64,000 bases of DNA from Sinisalibacter lacisalsi. Its GTDB lineage: Bacteria > Pseudomonadota > Alphaproteobacteria > Rhodobacterales > Rhodobacteraceae. The notes beneath the pieces are model-generated. The model was not told the DNA's origin. It saw only the letters and a list, made by a program, of their open reading frames with translations, and ran no database searches. Shown here piece by piece: positions 47,873 to 57,800 of this stretch; within the stretch, counting starts at the first letter, position 1, and the number at the start of each line of letters is the position of its first letter. The stretch is taken from positions 62,001-126,000 of the forward strand of contig NZ_BMGI01000003.1 in the NCBI RefSeq assembly GCF_014640115.1, read 5' to 3'. Made by a program: the position numbers and the translations under genes.

Positions 47873-48340
47873 ATGACTGATCTCCCCATTTCCCGCAGCC
47901 TGTTGAAACATCCCCCGGGGCAAGCCGTCGACCATGTGGTCCTGGATTATGACCAACGCCTGCTGCGCCGCCGCAGGCTGGTGACAAAGGGAGGCTTGGC
48001 CTTCCTCGCCGATCTTCCCGAGGTGACCAACCTTGACGATCACTGGGGCTTCCAGCTCGAAGACGGGCGCGCGATCGGGGTGGAGCCCGCGCCGGAAGAC
48101 CTTGTGGAAGTGACGGGCGATCTGGCGCGGCTGGCCTGGCACATCGGCAACCGGCACACCCCCTGCGAGATCGGGGCCGCGGCCCTGCGCATCCGCCGCG
48201 ATCACGTGATCGAGGCGATGCTCGCCCAGCTCGGCGCCCGGCTGCGCCCGGTCACAGGCCCGTTCCGCCCCGAGGGCGGGGCCTATGGCGCAGGCCGCAC
48301 CATGGGACACGACCACCACCACGACCATTCCCACGCCTGA
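47873..48340 (+). CDS. ureE: Urease accessory protein UreE
   Basis: 155 residues from ATG 47873 (a TTG three bases earlier is less likely). N-terminal peptide-binding domain (VVLDYDQRLLRRRRLVTKGG), then a metal-binding domain with LAWHIGNRHTPCEI, and a histidine-rich tail GHDHHHDHSHA. It delivers nickel to urease. Ends in a TGATG overlap with ureF. Confidence 0.93.
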   Translation: MTDLPISRSLLKHPPGQAVDHVVLDYDQRLLRRRRLVTKGGLAFLADLPEVTNLDDHWGFQLEDGRAIGVEPAPEDLVEVTGDLARLAWHIGNRHTPCEIGAAALRIRRDHVIEAMLAQLGARLRPVTGPFRPEGGAYGAGRTMGHDHHHDHSHA

Positions 48341-48978
48341 TGCTGACGCCGGCCCACCTCGCGCTCGTGCAATGGCTTTCGCCAGCCTTTCCCACCGGCG
48401 CCTTCGCCTATTCGCATGGGCTTGAGCGCGAGATCGCGCTGGGCAACGTGACCGACGCAGCCAGCCTTGAGCTTTGGCTGGAAAACATCCTGCGGTTCGG
48501 TGCCGGCTGGCAAGACGCGGTGCTGCTCGCTCACGCCCTTGATGCCGATGCCGACACCGAGGCGCTCGATGATCTCGCCCGCGCGCTTCAGCCCTCCGCC
48601 GAACGCTTGCAGGAGGGGCAGGAGCAGGGTGCGGCCCTCGCCCGCACCGTGGCGGCCATCACCGGGCGCGCGCTGCCTGCGCGCATGTTGCCGGTGGCGC
48701 TGGGCGAGGCGGCGCGGGGGCTGGGCCTGCCCAAGGCGGATGTCGCGGCGCTGCACCTGCAAGGCTTCGCGGGCAATCTCGTCACCATCGCCACGCGGCA
48801 CGTCCCGCTGGGCCAGAGCGAGGCGCAAGCGGTGTTGCACCGGTTGCAGCCGTTGACCGCTTCGCTGGCCGAAGCCGCCGCCGTCGCGCCGCTCGATGAT
48901 CTCGCCGGCTGCGCGCTGGCGGGCGACCTTGCGGCGCTGCAACACGAAACCATGGAGGTGAGGATTTTCCGCACATGA
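48340..48978 (+). CDS. ureF: Urease accessory protein UreF
   Basis: 212 residues. [21 protein letters not shown] is the conserved UreF start, followed by [19 protein letters not shown] and an all-helical body ending [10 protein letters not shown]. It acts as a checkpoint on UreG GTPase in the UreDFG complex. Overlaps ureE by one base and ureG by four. Confidence 0.93.
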   Translation: MLTPAHLALVQWLSPAFPTGAFAYSHGLEREIALGNVTDAASLELWLENILRFGAGWQDAVLLAHALDADADTEALDDLARALQPSAERLQEGQEQGAALARTVAAITGRALPARMLPVALGEAARGLGLPKADVAALHLQGFAGNLVTIATRHVPLGQSEAQAVLHRLQPLTASLAEAAAVAPLDDLAGCALAGDLAALQHETMEVRIFRT

Positions 48979-49601
48979 ACAAAGGCAAGATGAGCGGCCC
49001 GCTCAGGGTGGGCATCGGCGGACCGGTGGGCGCGGGCAAGACGACGCTGACGGAGCACCTCGCCCGCGCGCTGGCCGCGCGCTGCTCGATGGCGGTGATC
49101 ACCAACGATATCTACACGCGCGAGGATGCCGAGTTCCTGATCCGCGCGCAGGTTCTGCCGGGTGAGCGGATCCGGGGGGTCGAAACCGGCGGCTGCCCGC
49201 ATACCGCGATCCGCGAGGATGCCTCGATCAACCTCGCCGCCGTCGCCGATCTGCGCAGGACGATCCCCGATCTCGACCTGATCCTGATCGAATCGGGGGG
49301 CGACAATCTCGCCGCCACGTTCAGCCCGGAGCTTGCCGATCTGACGATCTACGTGATCGACACCGCCGCTGGGCAGGACATTCCCCGAAAGCGCGGGCCC
49401 GGGGTGACGAAATCGGACCTTCTCGTGGTGAACAAGACCGACCTCGCGCCACACGTGGGCGTCGATCTTGCCCGGCTGGAGGCCGACACCGAACACGCCC
49501 GCGGGGCGCGCCCTTACGTTCTGGCCCAGCTGCGCAACGGTATCGGGGTTGAACAGGTGGTGCGTTTCATCGAAGACGAAGGCGGGCTCGCAATCTCCTG
49601 A
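48975..49601 (+). CDS. ureG: Urease accessory GTPase UreG
   Basis: 208 residues. P-loop [19 protein letters not shown] near residue 14, metal-binding [13 protein letters not shown] (Cys-Pro-His), and [16 protein letters not shown]4 motif is [14 protein letters not shown] hydrolysis drives nickel insertion into UreC. Last gene of the urease operon; no nickel transporter gene follows in the window. Confidence 0.95.
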   Translation: MNKGKMSGPLRVGIGGPVGAGKTTLTEHLARALAARCSMAVITNDIYTREDAEFLIRAQVLPGERIRGVETGGCPHTAIREDASINLAAVADLRRTIPDLDLILIESGGDNLAATFSPELADLTIYVIDTAAGQDIPRKRGPGVTKSDLLVVNKTDLAPHVGVDLARLEADTEHARGARPYVLAQLRNGIGVEQVVRFIEDEGGLAIS

Positions 49602-49756
49602 CCCTCGCAGCGCGTGCGAAGCGGCTTTCGCAGGGGAGAGGGCGTCTTGACTTTTGGTCGCGTTTCCCAATCCTTGTGAGGCTTTCGCCGGAGCGTTTTC
49701 CGGCCCCGTACCGGTGTCCTTGCGATGCGGGCAACGAACATAAAGGCAGAACAGAT

Positions 49757-50545
49757 ATGACCAACCAGCTATTGATCTACGAAAACGCCGTTCCGATTTC
49801 GGCGGAAACCCATCGAGATATCTCGGTGCGCACCGGTGCGAACTGGGCCTTTTCGAAAACGCTGAACTCGGTGCCGATCGTGGCTGCCGAATTCGAGCCG
49901 GCCTGCATCGAGATGCCGATCGTCTTCGCCGGTGAAGGAGACGATGTTGCGCCGGTCGCCCTGCTTGGGCTGCGGGCGGAGGAAAACCTGTTCGTCTCGC
50001 CCGAGGGCAATTGGACGGGGCAATACGTGCCGGCCTTTCTGCGCCGCTATCCCTTCGTCTTCGCGGCCAGCGGCGAGAACGGCGAAACCCTCACGCTTTG
50101 CATCGACGAGGGGTTCGAGGGGCTCAACAAGGAGGGCCGCGGCGAGCGCCTGTTCGACAGCGACGGCGAGCGCACCCGTTACCTCGAAAACATGCTGCAG
50201 TTCACCTCCGACTACCAGACCCAGCACGTGCTCACGCGGTCGTTCTGCGCCCGGCTGGTCGAGCTGGATCTGCTTGAGCCGGCGGTGGCCACGATGAAGC
50301 TGCCCGATGGCCAGTCGCATTCGCTGACCGGCTTCCGCCGTGTCAACCGCGCCAAGCTCGCCGCGCTCGAGACGGATACGATCGCCGAGTTGTTCCGCAA
50401 CGATACGCTGGCGCTGATCCACTTCCATCTCGCCTCGCTGGGGCACATGGGCCACCTCGTTCAGCGGATCTCCGATCTTCCCGCCGCGGCGGCGAAGAAA
50501 GGCAAGAAGGCCGCGAAACCGAATGTGGCCGAGGCCGAGGCGTAA
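49757..50545 (+). CDS. SapC family protein
   Basis: 262 residues from ATG 49757. MTNQLLIYENAVPISAETHRD and the body (PIVAAEFEPACIEMPIVF, YVPAFLRRYPFVF, LLEPAVATMKLPDGQSHSLTGFRRVN) match the SapC family, first named for Campylobacter S-layer loci. The C-terminus is Lys/Ala-rich (AAAKKGKKAAKPN). The biochemical role is unknown. It converges on the LuxR-type regulator gene, with only 7 bases between the stops. The longer frame from 49676 lacks family similarity. Confidence 0.82.
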   Translation: MTNQLLIYENAVPISAETHRDISVRTGANWAFSKTLNSVPIVAAEFEPACIEMPIVFAGEGDDVAPVALLGLRAEENLFVSPEGNWTGQYVPAFLRRYPFVFAASGENGETLTLCIDEGFEGLNKEGRGERLFDSDGERTRYLENMLQFTSDYQTQHVLTRSFCARLVELDLLEPAVATMKLPDGQSHSLTGFRRVNRAKLAALETDTIAELFRNDTLALIHFHLASLGHMGHLVQRISDLPAAAAKKGKKAAKPNVAEAEA

Positions 50546-50552
50546 GCCGGGT

Positions 50553-52253
50553 TCAGAGCGCCGCCAGCGTTTCAAGCAGCAGATCGGGCCGGGCATAGAT
50601 CACCATCTGCCCGGCCTCTTCTACGCCGATCAACCGGCATCTTGGCCCCAGCCTTTTCGCGAAGTCCTCGACCGAGGCGAACGCCACAACCGGATCGTGG
50701 CGCCCGTGTATCAGGTGCACGGGGCAACGGGTCGCTTCCGGGTAGGCCGACCAGTCACGCACCACGTGATAGCTGTCGATTTCGAAACCCTTGTAGCCTT
50801 GGCCCACCGCGAACTTGATGCCATCCATGATTGACCCCGCCGCCGCAGCGTCGGCCAGAAGCGCCTTGTCAGGTTCGGAGGACTCGTAGAGCGCCTCGAC
50901 GAAATCGCGAATGCCACCAAACTCGATCTGTCGCACGCCGGCATGAAGCAGCAGCGGCAGGGCACGTGGAACGAAACGCGCGGTGTAGGCAATCGTGCGC
51001 TGCCGGCGCGACATGTGCTTGAACTGCGCGATCGAGCGGATCGGCACGCCACCCGAGACGTTCACGATCGCCGACACCCGGTCGGGCGCGCGCGCTGCAA
51101 GGCCATAAGCATAGACCGCCCCCGCCATGTGGCCGACAACGGCCACCCGCTCGAGCTTGAGCGCATCGAGGATTTCGAGCACGTCACCGGCCACCCCGTC
51201 GACCATGTCCGAAACCCGGCGGCCGCAACCGGGCGCCGAGCCGAAATAGGGCCGCTCCGGTGCGATGATCCGCAGATTGCCTTCGTGCAACGCGGACTCA
51301 AACCCGGTGATCAAGCTCAGCCCGTCGAGCATGCCGTGCAGGAACACGACCGGCTTGCCGCCCTTCGGTCCGTAATCGTGAAATGGAATCCTGCGTCCGT
51401 CCGGCAGCGTGTGAAACTGGATCGAAGCGGCGCGGCGCTCGTTTTCCGGCAGGATCGCTTCCACATGCGCCGCCACGCTGAGCGCGAGGCGCACGAGCTG
51501 GGCTTGTGAACCCACGGCCGTCTTGCGCAGGATGGATTTGACCTGCGTGCGCAGGGTCGAAACCTGGCGGCCGCGCGCCTCGGCGATCTCGGCGATCGTC
51601 TTCCCGTCGCAAAGCGCGGCGAGAACCTGGGTTTCGCTCGCGGTCAGGCCGAACGACCCGCGCAAGCTGGCCTCCACCGCCGCCGACCAGACCGGGTCGG
51701 TCTGTTCCAGTATCAGCACCGTCTGGTTGCCGGGCTGTTCGAGCCGGTTGGCGATCATGAAAACTGGTGCGGCCGACCCGACGGGCGACATCTGAACGAT
51801 CAAGGGCGCGCCGGTCTCGCCGGGCGCAGGGGCGGTATCGAGACGAGACAGAACCTTGCTGATGCGTGTCCGGGTTGCCGGGTCCATCGCGAGGGTTTCA
51901 AGCCGGCTGGCATGCGAGATCCCGAACAGGCGCTGGGCGCGTCCGTTGCACCAAAGCACCTGGCCTCCGGCGCTGAGAAGCAGCTTCGCACTCACCGACC
52001 ATTGCGTTTTGCCGGCCGCCTTGTCTCGCGATTTGTCGAGCGTTTCCATTATTTTCAGCGACGTAGACAGGTAGGGAAACGCCTCGTCCAACTCGCTCTG
52101 GTCGGGCTCGGTGCCATCCTGCACCGCATCGTCGGGCATGTTGGAAACAAGTGTCTCGATCCGCGCGCCCCATTCATCCATGAGGCCATCGTATTTCTGC
52201 GGAAGCAGGGCCGTCTGATAGATCGCTTCGAGAAGACCTGCGTCAATCTTCAT
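50553..52253 (-). CDS. LuxR-type regulator fused to a degenerate alpha/beta-hydrolase
   Basis: 566 residues from ATG 52253 (a GTG at 52259 is possible). Residues 85-185 look PAS-like (WCNGRAQRLFGIS); 201-262 are a LuxR HTH (LTASETQVLAALCDGKTIAEIAE, STLRTQVKSILRKT); 285-560 are an alpha/beta-hydrolase with oxyanion HGMLDG and Asp in GRHDPVV. The nucleophile elbow reads GHMAG, so the expected Ser (376) is Met, and the expected His (549) is Gln in EEAGQMV. Catalysis by the usual triad should be lost, leaving a probable ligand sensor. It is divergent from the two-partner secretion operon. Confidence 0.85.
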   Translation of the reverse strand: MKIDAGLLEAIYQTALLPQKYDGLMDEWGARIETLVSNMPDDAVQDGTEPDQSELDEAFPYLSTSLKIMETLDKSRDKAAGKTQWSVSAKLLLSAGGQVLWCNGRAQRLFGISHASRLETLAMDPATRTRISKVLSRLDTAPAPGETGAPLIVQMSPVGSAAPVFMIANRLEQPGNQTVLILEQTDPVWSAAVEASLRGSFGLTASETQVLAALCDGKTIAEIAEARGRQVSTLRTQVKSILRKTAVGSQAQLVRLALSVAAHVEAILPENERRAASIQFHTLPDGRRIPFHDYGPKGGKPVVFLHGMLDGLSLITGFESALHEGNLRIIAPERPYFGSAPGCGRRVSDMVDGVAGDVLEILDALKLERVAVVGHMAGAVYAYGLAARAPDRVSAIVNVSGGVPIRSIAQFKHMSRRQRTIAYTARFVPRALPLLLHAGVRQIEFGGIRDFVEALYESSEPDKALLADAAAAGSIMDGIKFAVGQGYKGFEIDSYHVVRDWSAYPEATRCPVHLIHGRHDPVVAFASVEDFAKRLGPRCRLIGVEEAGQMVIYARPDLLLETLAAL

Positions 52254-52356
52254 GTGCACACCAAGACCATTTCAAAATGGTGCCGCTTCTGCCGCAACCG
52301 GCCGAGGCGGTCACTAATGTCGTTCGGGTCAATACAAACGTCTTACACCATCTGGG

Positions 52357-52373
52357 GTATATTCGGAATATCC
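52357..52373. promoter_or_regulatory. Candidate operator palindrome between regulator and TPS transporter genes
   Basis: ATATTC-G-GAATAT (52359-52371), flanked by GGT and CC, is the only clear dyad in the 279-base divergent gap. It lies 104 bases before the regulator start and 160 before the transporter ATG. LuxR-type HTH dimers bind palindromes of this size; no direct evidence links this site to the neighbouring regulator. Confidence 0.4.
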
Positions 52374-52532
52374 TAGGCTGGATTGGGGCGATTTCAAAAC
52401 CGGAACCCGCTTGATGGCGATCTAGCGCTTTTCCAAGCCTTCGTAACCGAGGTTAATCTCAGACGAACAGAGTTACCACATTTTTCAACCTGTCCCAGGT
52501 TTCCTGATGACGTAGCGATTGTCCCGAGCACG

Positions 52533-54260
52533 ATGAACCTGCCAGTCATGATCTCGATGATGCAGCCCCGGCCCTGGTCGGTTCGCGCGCTTGTTCTGGC
52601 CTGTGCGCTGCAGGTTGCCCTGCCCGCGGACGCCCAGACCGAAACGCCGGATGATGCGCCTGCCGTTGTGGAGAGTGTTGTCGTCGAGGTCGGTGACGAC
52701 AATGCGGCGGCCGGTGACACTGCCCTGACCCCGGCGCAGGAACTTGCCCTCGAGGCCGAGGCGGCGGCCCGGGACGAAGCCGCTAAGTCCGCCGCAGCCT
52801 CGGCGCCCCGCCCTGCCACGGTGCAAACACGGTTCACCCTGCGCCGCATCTCCGTGCCGCGCTCGCAGTATCTCGACCCGGACGCCGTCGACGCGGTGAT
52901 CCGCCAGTTGATCGGGAGACAGGTGGATCTGCGCGATCTTGAAAGCCTCACCGCACCGTTTAACGCGATGTATCGCGCCCGCGGGATCACCCTCGCGAAC
53001 GTGGTGATCCGCGAGATAGACCTGCAACGCGGGCTGGTGGAACTCGGGTTCTACGAGCCGCGCATCGGGCAGGTTCAGGCCAGGGACGGCGTGCTCGCGC
53101 CGGGTGCGGTCTATGCCCGCCGGCTCGCGCTCAGGCCGGGCGAGCTGGCCGACACCCGCCGGATCGAGGCGCGCCAGACCCGGCTTGAGCTTCTGACCGG
53201 GGTCACCACGGAAATCGCGGTTCAGCAAGGCGCCGGCGCCGATCTGCTCGATCTCTTTGTGACGCCGGCCGAGCCGCCGGCCCTGAGCTTTTCGGCGGCG
53301 ATCGACAACCACGGCAGCCCATCCTTCGGGCGCGAGCAACTGACCGTTTCGGTCAGCCATGCCTCGTTGCTGGGCCAGCTCGATCCGTTCTCGGCCTCGG
53401 TGACGCTGTCGGAGGGCCTGCGCTCGGCCGCGGTGGGCTATGCGCTGCCGATCAGTGCCGACGGGTTTTCGGTGTTTGCCGCCGGAAGCCTCGAGAAGAG
53501 CCGAACGGTCACGGGTCCGGCCCAAACGGGCACGGCTTGGTCGGCAGAACTGGGCGCGAGCTATCCGGTGATCGTGGAGCGCACGCGGCAGTTGACGCTG
53601 CGCGCCAGCCTGCAGCGGTTCGGCGATGAACGCCGCTCTCTCGGTGTGCTGACCACCGATCAGGGCGGCACCGCGTTTCTGCTCGGGGCGAGCTACAGCC
53701 GGCTCTTCGAGGGCGGCGGCCTGTCCTATGATCAAACCCTTCAGCACGTGCGTTGGACCGACGGAACCCTGGGCGCGGGCAGAACGACGCTGCTGGGGGG
53801 AGAAGGCTCTGCCAGTGCGCAGATATCCGACGACTGGCAGGTGTTCGGCCGGTTGGGCTGGCAATACGCCCTTGGCGACAACTCGCCCGCGCGCTTCCGC
53901 AACACGCTGAGCAGCCCGACGCGGGTGCGCGGCTATCCGTCGGGCAACAGTGCCGGCGACAGTTTCGTTTTCGGGTCGCTTCAGGTGCAGCGCTCGACGC
54001 CCTTCGTCCTGAACGACGACGATGTCTGGAGGGTTACGGCCCAGCCGTTCGCCTTCGTCGATGCCGGCCGCGCCTATGACAGGGCGGCGGGAACGACCAC
54101 GGCGCAGGACCCGCTTTTTTCGGCGGGCGTGGGCAGCGTTTTCCAGATCGGTGCCAACATGGTGGCCGAGGTTTCATTGGCCAAGCCATTGCGCGACGCG
54201 AACCTGTTTCTCGCCGCCAATGCCTGGCGCGCCGATTTCAGGCTGGGGGTGCGGTTCTGA
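52533..54260 (+). CDS. Two-partner secretion outer-membrane transporter (ShlB/FhaC/HecB family)
   Basis: 575 residues from ATG 52533, with a signal peptide (PWSVRALVLACALQVALPADAQ). After a linker rich in Ala/Glu, a POTRA_2 domain (about 98-180; FTLRRISVPRSQYLDP, VDLRDLESLTAPFNAMYRARG) precedes a beta-barrel ending in RLGVRF. The L6 loop motif TRVRGYPSGNSAGDSF contains the family's VRGY signature. It should export the giant TPS-domain protein encoded two genes downstream. The open frame from 52383 has no signal-like start. Confidence 0.9.
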   Translation: MNLPVMISMMQPRPWSVRALVLACALQVALPADAQTETPDDAPAVVESVVVEVGDDNAAAGDTALTPAQELALEAEAAARDEAAKSAAASAPRPATVQTRFTLRRISVPRSQYLDPDAVDAVIRQLIGRQVDLRDLESLTAPFNAMYRARGITLANVVIREIDLQRGLVELGFYEPRIGQVQARDGVLAPGAVYARRLALRPGELADTRRIEARQTRLELLTGVTTEIAVQQGAGADLLDLFVTPAEPPALSFSAAIDNHGSPSFGREQLTVSVSHASLLGQLDPFSASVTLSEGLRSAAVGYALPISADGFSVFAAGSLEKSRTVTGPAQTGTAWSAELGASYPVIVERTRQLTLRASLQRFGDERRSLGVLTTDQGGTAFLLGASYSRLFEGGGLSYDQTLQHVRWTDGTLGAGRTTLLGGEGSASAQISDDWQVFGRLGWQYALGDNSPARFRNTLSSPTRVRGYPSGNSAGDSFVFGSLQVQRSTPFVLNDDDVWRVTAQPFAFVDAGRAYDRAAGTTTAQDPLFSAGVGSVFQIGANMVAEVSLAKPLRDANLFLAANAWRADFRLGVRF

Positions 54261-54295
54261 CGCTCTCGCAAGTTGTTTTTTGGGAGATTGATTTG

Positions 54296-54874
54296 ATGAC
54301 GAAGGTTTTTTGGGGGGGTCTTCCGGCCACGCTTGCGGCAATCGGCCTTTCCCTGCCGGCGCAGGCCGAGACGAAACGCATCGAGAACGGCGCGCAATTC
54401 GGCGGCTGGACGGTGTCTTGCGAAGCGATCGCCGTCAACGAAACGCTGTGTGTCTTGTCGCAACGCCTTTTACGATCCGACAGCAACGCGGTGCTGGCCG
54501 AGCTCGTGGCGTTCAACGATGCCGAGGAAGTCGGCGCCTGGCTCGTGGCGCGGGTTCCGAACGGGGTCTATTTCCCGTCGGGGTTTGTTCTCGGACTGGA
54601 GGACGAAGACGCCCGGATCGCGTTCGAGTGGCAGAACTGCACGGCCGAAAGCTGCGAGGCGCTGCTCGCGCTCGAACCCGGTCACCTCGACGCTTTCGAG
54701 GCGCAAGGCCCCTGGGTTGCGGGCTATCGCCCCGGTATCACCAGCGATGCGCTGGTGTTCCGGGTTTCACCGCAGGGGCTGAACGAGGGCCTCTTCGCCC
54801 TCGCCGAGGTGCTGGGGCAACCCGGGCCAAGGACCGTGGCGGGTTTTGAGCCGACCGGGGAGGAAGGCCAATGA
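54296..54874 (+). CDS. Invasion-associated locus B (IalB) family protein
   Basis: 192 residues from ATG 54296 with a signal peptide (LPATLAAIGLSLPAQA). GAQFGGWTVSCEAIAVNETLCVLSQ is the typical IalB core, with paired Cys residues (also CTAESCEALL) that probably form disulphides. A periplasmic location is expected. It sits between the transporter and adhesin genes; its stop overlaps the adhesin ATG, so it is translated with the adhesin. A periplasmic chaperone or export factor is a fair guess, not shown. Confidence 0.82.
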   Translation: MTKVFWGGLPATLAAIGLSLPAQAETKRIENGAQFGGWTVSCEAIAVNETLCVLSQRLLRSDSNAVLAELVAFNDAEEVGAWLVARVPNGVYFPSGFVLGLEDEDARIAFEWQNCTAESCEALLALEPGHLDAFEAQGPWVAGYRPGITSDALVFRVSPQGLNEGLFALAEVLGQPGPRTVAGFEPTGEEGQ

Positions 54875-57800
54875 CGCGCCGGTCGCCTTCACGATCGTCG
54901 GCGCAGCGGCGTAGGACATACCGCAACTCCGTCGCGCTGCTGGCGCTTCTGGTCGGCGGCGCGGCGCAAGCGCAGATCGTGGCCGATGGCAAGACCGCGA
55001 CGACGGTGTCGCAAGGCGCGGGCGCGATCACCGACATCCGCACCGGAACCATCGCCGCTGGCCACGGCGTCAACAGCTTTTCGAGCTTCTCGACCACGAC
55101 CGGGTCGGTCACCAATATCCACGTGCCGAGCGGGGCGAAGGGGACGGTCAATATCGTCAACGGTCCGCGCAGCGTGATCAACGGCGCGGTCAATTCGGTG
55201 GCTGGCGGAACCATCGGCGGCGATCTGTATTTCGCCAACCCGGCCGGGGTTGTCGTTGGGCCAGACGGCGGGTTCCACGGCGGCAGCGTTTCGCTCTCGA
55301 CGCCCTCGCAGGACTTCGTGAAAGACATGTTCGCGGCGTCCGGGCAGGTCGGTGGCGAACAGGTGAGCGCGCTGATAACCGGCAATGCGCCCACCGGGCA
55401 GGGCGATATCGTCATCCACGGCCAGGTGCGCGGCGAGCGGCGGGTGCGGATGCAGGCCGGCGGCGATGTGGTGATCGGCGGCGATGTGGCCGCCCTTGGC
55501 CCGGAAGGGTCGGTTGCCATCAGCGCCGGGCGCGATGTGCACCTTGCGCCGGGCGGCGCTGTCACCGCGCGCGACGGGGCCTCGGGTGGGCATGTCACCC
55601 TGCGGGCCGGGCGCGACGTGCGCGTGGCCACGGGCGCGGTGATCCTCGCCGAGGGGGAGGGCGCGGGCCACGGCGGCACGATCGACGTGTTTGCCAGCCA
55701 TGCCGCGATTCTCGATCTGGGGGGGCGCGTTTCGGTCGCCGCGCATGGTGCGGGCGATGGCGGCTTCGTCGAGTTCTCGGCCGAGAAATCCGTCGAGGTG
55801 CACGGGCTGCTCCAGGCGTGGTCGGCTGAAGGTGCGGGCGGCACCGTCTACATCGACCCCGAAAATATCACCATCACCGGCGCAATCGAAAACGGTGCCG
55901 ATTTCATAGCCGAGGCGACGGCGCGGATCATCGTGGCGTCGGGCGCTGTTATCTCCACGCGCAAGGTGGACGCTGAGCCGTCTGATCATGCGACGGCCAA
56001 GTCGCAGGGCGATTCCGGCGATATCGTGCTGACGGCCCCGAATATCGAGATCCGCGCCCAGGCGCAGCTTCTGGCCCATGCCGACGAAGGTTTCGAGTCG
56101 GGCGATATCGTTCTGCGCGCGGAAAGGATCGACGCCGAGGGCCACCTGACCGAGGCCCTTCCGGTTTCCTCGACATCGGTCGAGATCAACAATGCCTACC
56201 TGCATGCGCGCAATATCAAGATCAGCGCCGAGACGGTGAAGAACAACACCGTCGACGCCGAGGAAAACATCAACGCCTATCTCGGCGGGTTGATCCCGGA
56301 CGGGCTGCCGGGAGACCTGACCTCGCAACTCGTCGCGTTGGGCGAGCAGGCGGCGAGCAAGAGCCAGGCGATTCTCGATGCGGCCAATTACGACAACTGG
56401 CCCTCCTACCTCGAAGCGCGCGCCACGATCGGGATTGATCGCTCGGTGCTGCGCGCGGAAGAGCAGATCCGCATCGCCAGCTTCGCCGGGACAAAAACCG
56501 AGATCACCCCCGAGACCGGCGGCATGGCGCTGGTGATCGCCGCGTCGAATACACGCGCGCGCACCATCGTGACGGATTCGCTGCTGATTGGCGGCGATGC
56601 GGTGTCGGTCGTCTCCGGCACCCGGGCGGATCAGGCATTGCGTGCCGAAGGTGTGCCCGGCGGAGGGCTATCGGGGCTCAACACCGCGTTGGTGGCCTCG
56701 GTGCGGATGGGTGGGGCGGAGACGGTCCTTTCCGGGACAAGCTGGAACGCCTTCACGCCCGCCGGGGTTGATCTGATCAAGAGCATGGTGGTCAAGGCCG
56801 GCGGGCCGGTCGTGATCGAGGCGACGAATCGGACCGAGCTTGATCTCATGGCCGATACCCGTCTGGGCGAAAACGGACGTGGTGCCTCGATTGTGCTCTC
56901 GCTCGATGACCGCGAGGCGGTGACGGCTGTAGGCGGGGCGATCTGGTCGAACACGCTCGACGTGGAGATCCTCGCGCGCAACATCTACGAGACGGTGAAC
57001 ATCCATGCCCGGGTGACCGGCGGTGCGCTCGAGGCGGAAGATGCGCCCGATAGCGCGCAGGACGGCCAGCCGGAGGCCACGCAAGACATCGGCGCGGGCG
57101 TTCTCGACAGCGTCGCGGCGGAGGCGCAGAAGGCTTCGGCGCTGGGCGATGGCGCGGGCATCACCGCTGCTACATCGGGTGGCGACCCGGCCGACCGCGC
57201 ATATGCGGCGAGCTTCGCGCTTTCCAACCATGCCGCCCGCGCCGAGGTTCTGGCCGGCACCACGAACATCAGCGTCGTGAAGCCCGGTGGCGGCAGCCAT
57301 ACCATTGGCGACCTGGCGGTGCGCGAATTGCCGGAGGAGGTGTTCATGAGCCCGGGGGGCGATCGCCGCCCGTCCATCGAGGTAGACACCGCGCCGGCCG
57401 ACGAGGGTGTGCGGCTGACGGCCGAGAACATTCTCGGCAACGTGCGCCAGAGCGCGATCACCGCCGCCGGCGAGGTGCCCGAGCCGGGCGAGGAGCCAGA
57501 CGTGGCGGCAAAGAGCACCGCGCTCCTGTCGGTCAGCCTCGCCGATTGGGATCTCGATGCCACCGTCACGGTCGGCGATGCCGATTCCGGCTGGAGCGAG
57601 TTGACCTCTCCCGCCGGGATCACGATCACCGCCCGCAACGCCGCGCGGGACTTTGCCGGGCGCGAGGCGCTGGACGATGCCCACGAGCTCTATTCCGGCA
57701 AGCGGCAAGCCGAGGATCCATCTGACGATGAAGGCTCGGAAGCGGTGGCCGACCCGGAGGGTTTCAAGAGCGCGGGCGAGGCCGTGTTGGAGCCGGACGA

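Noticed and set aside
49647-49675. Possible sigma-70 promoter TTGACT for the SapC gene
   Set aside because: The -35 is good but at 17-base spacing the -10 reads ATCCTT, a poor match.
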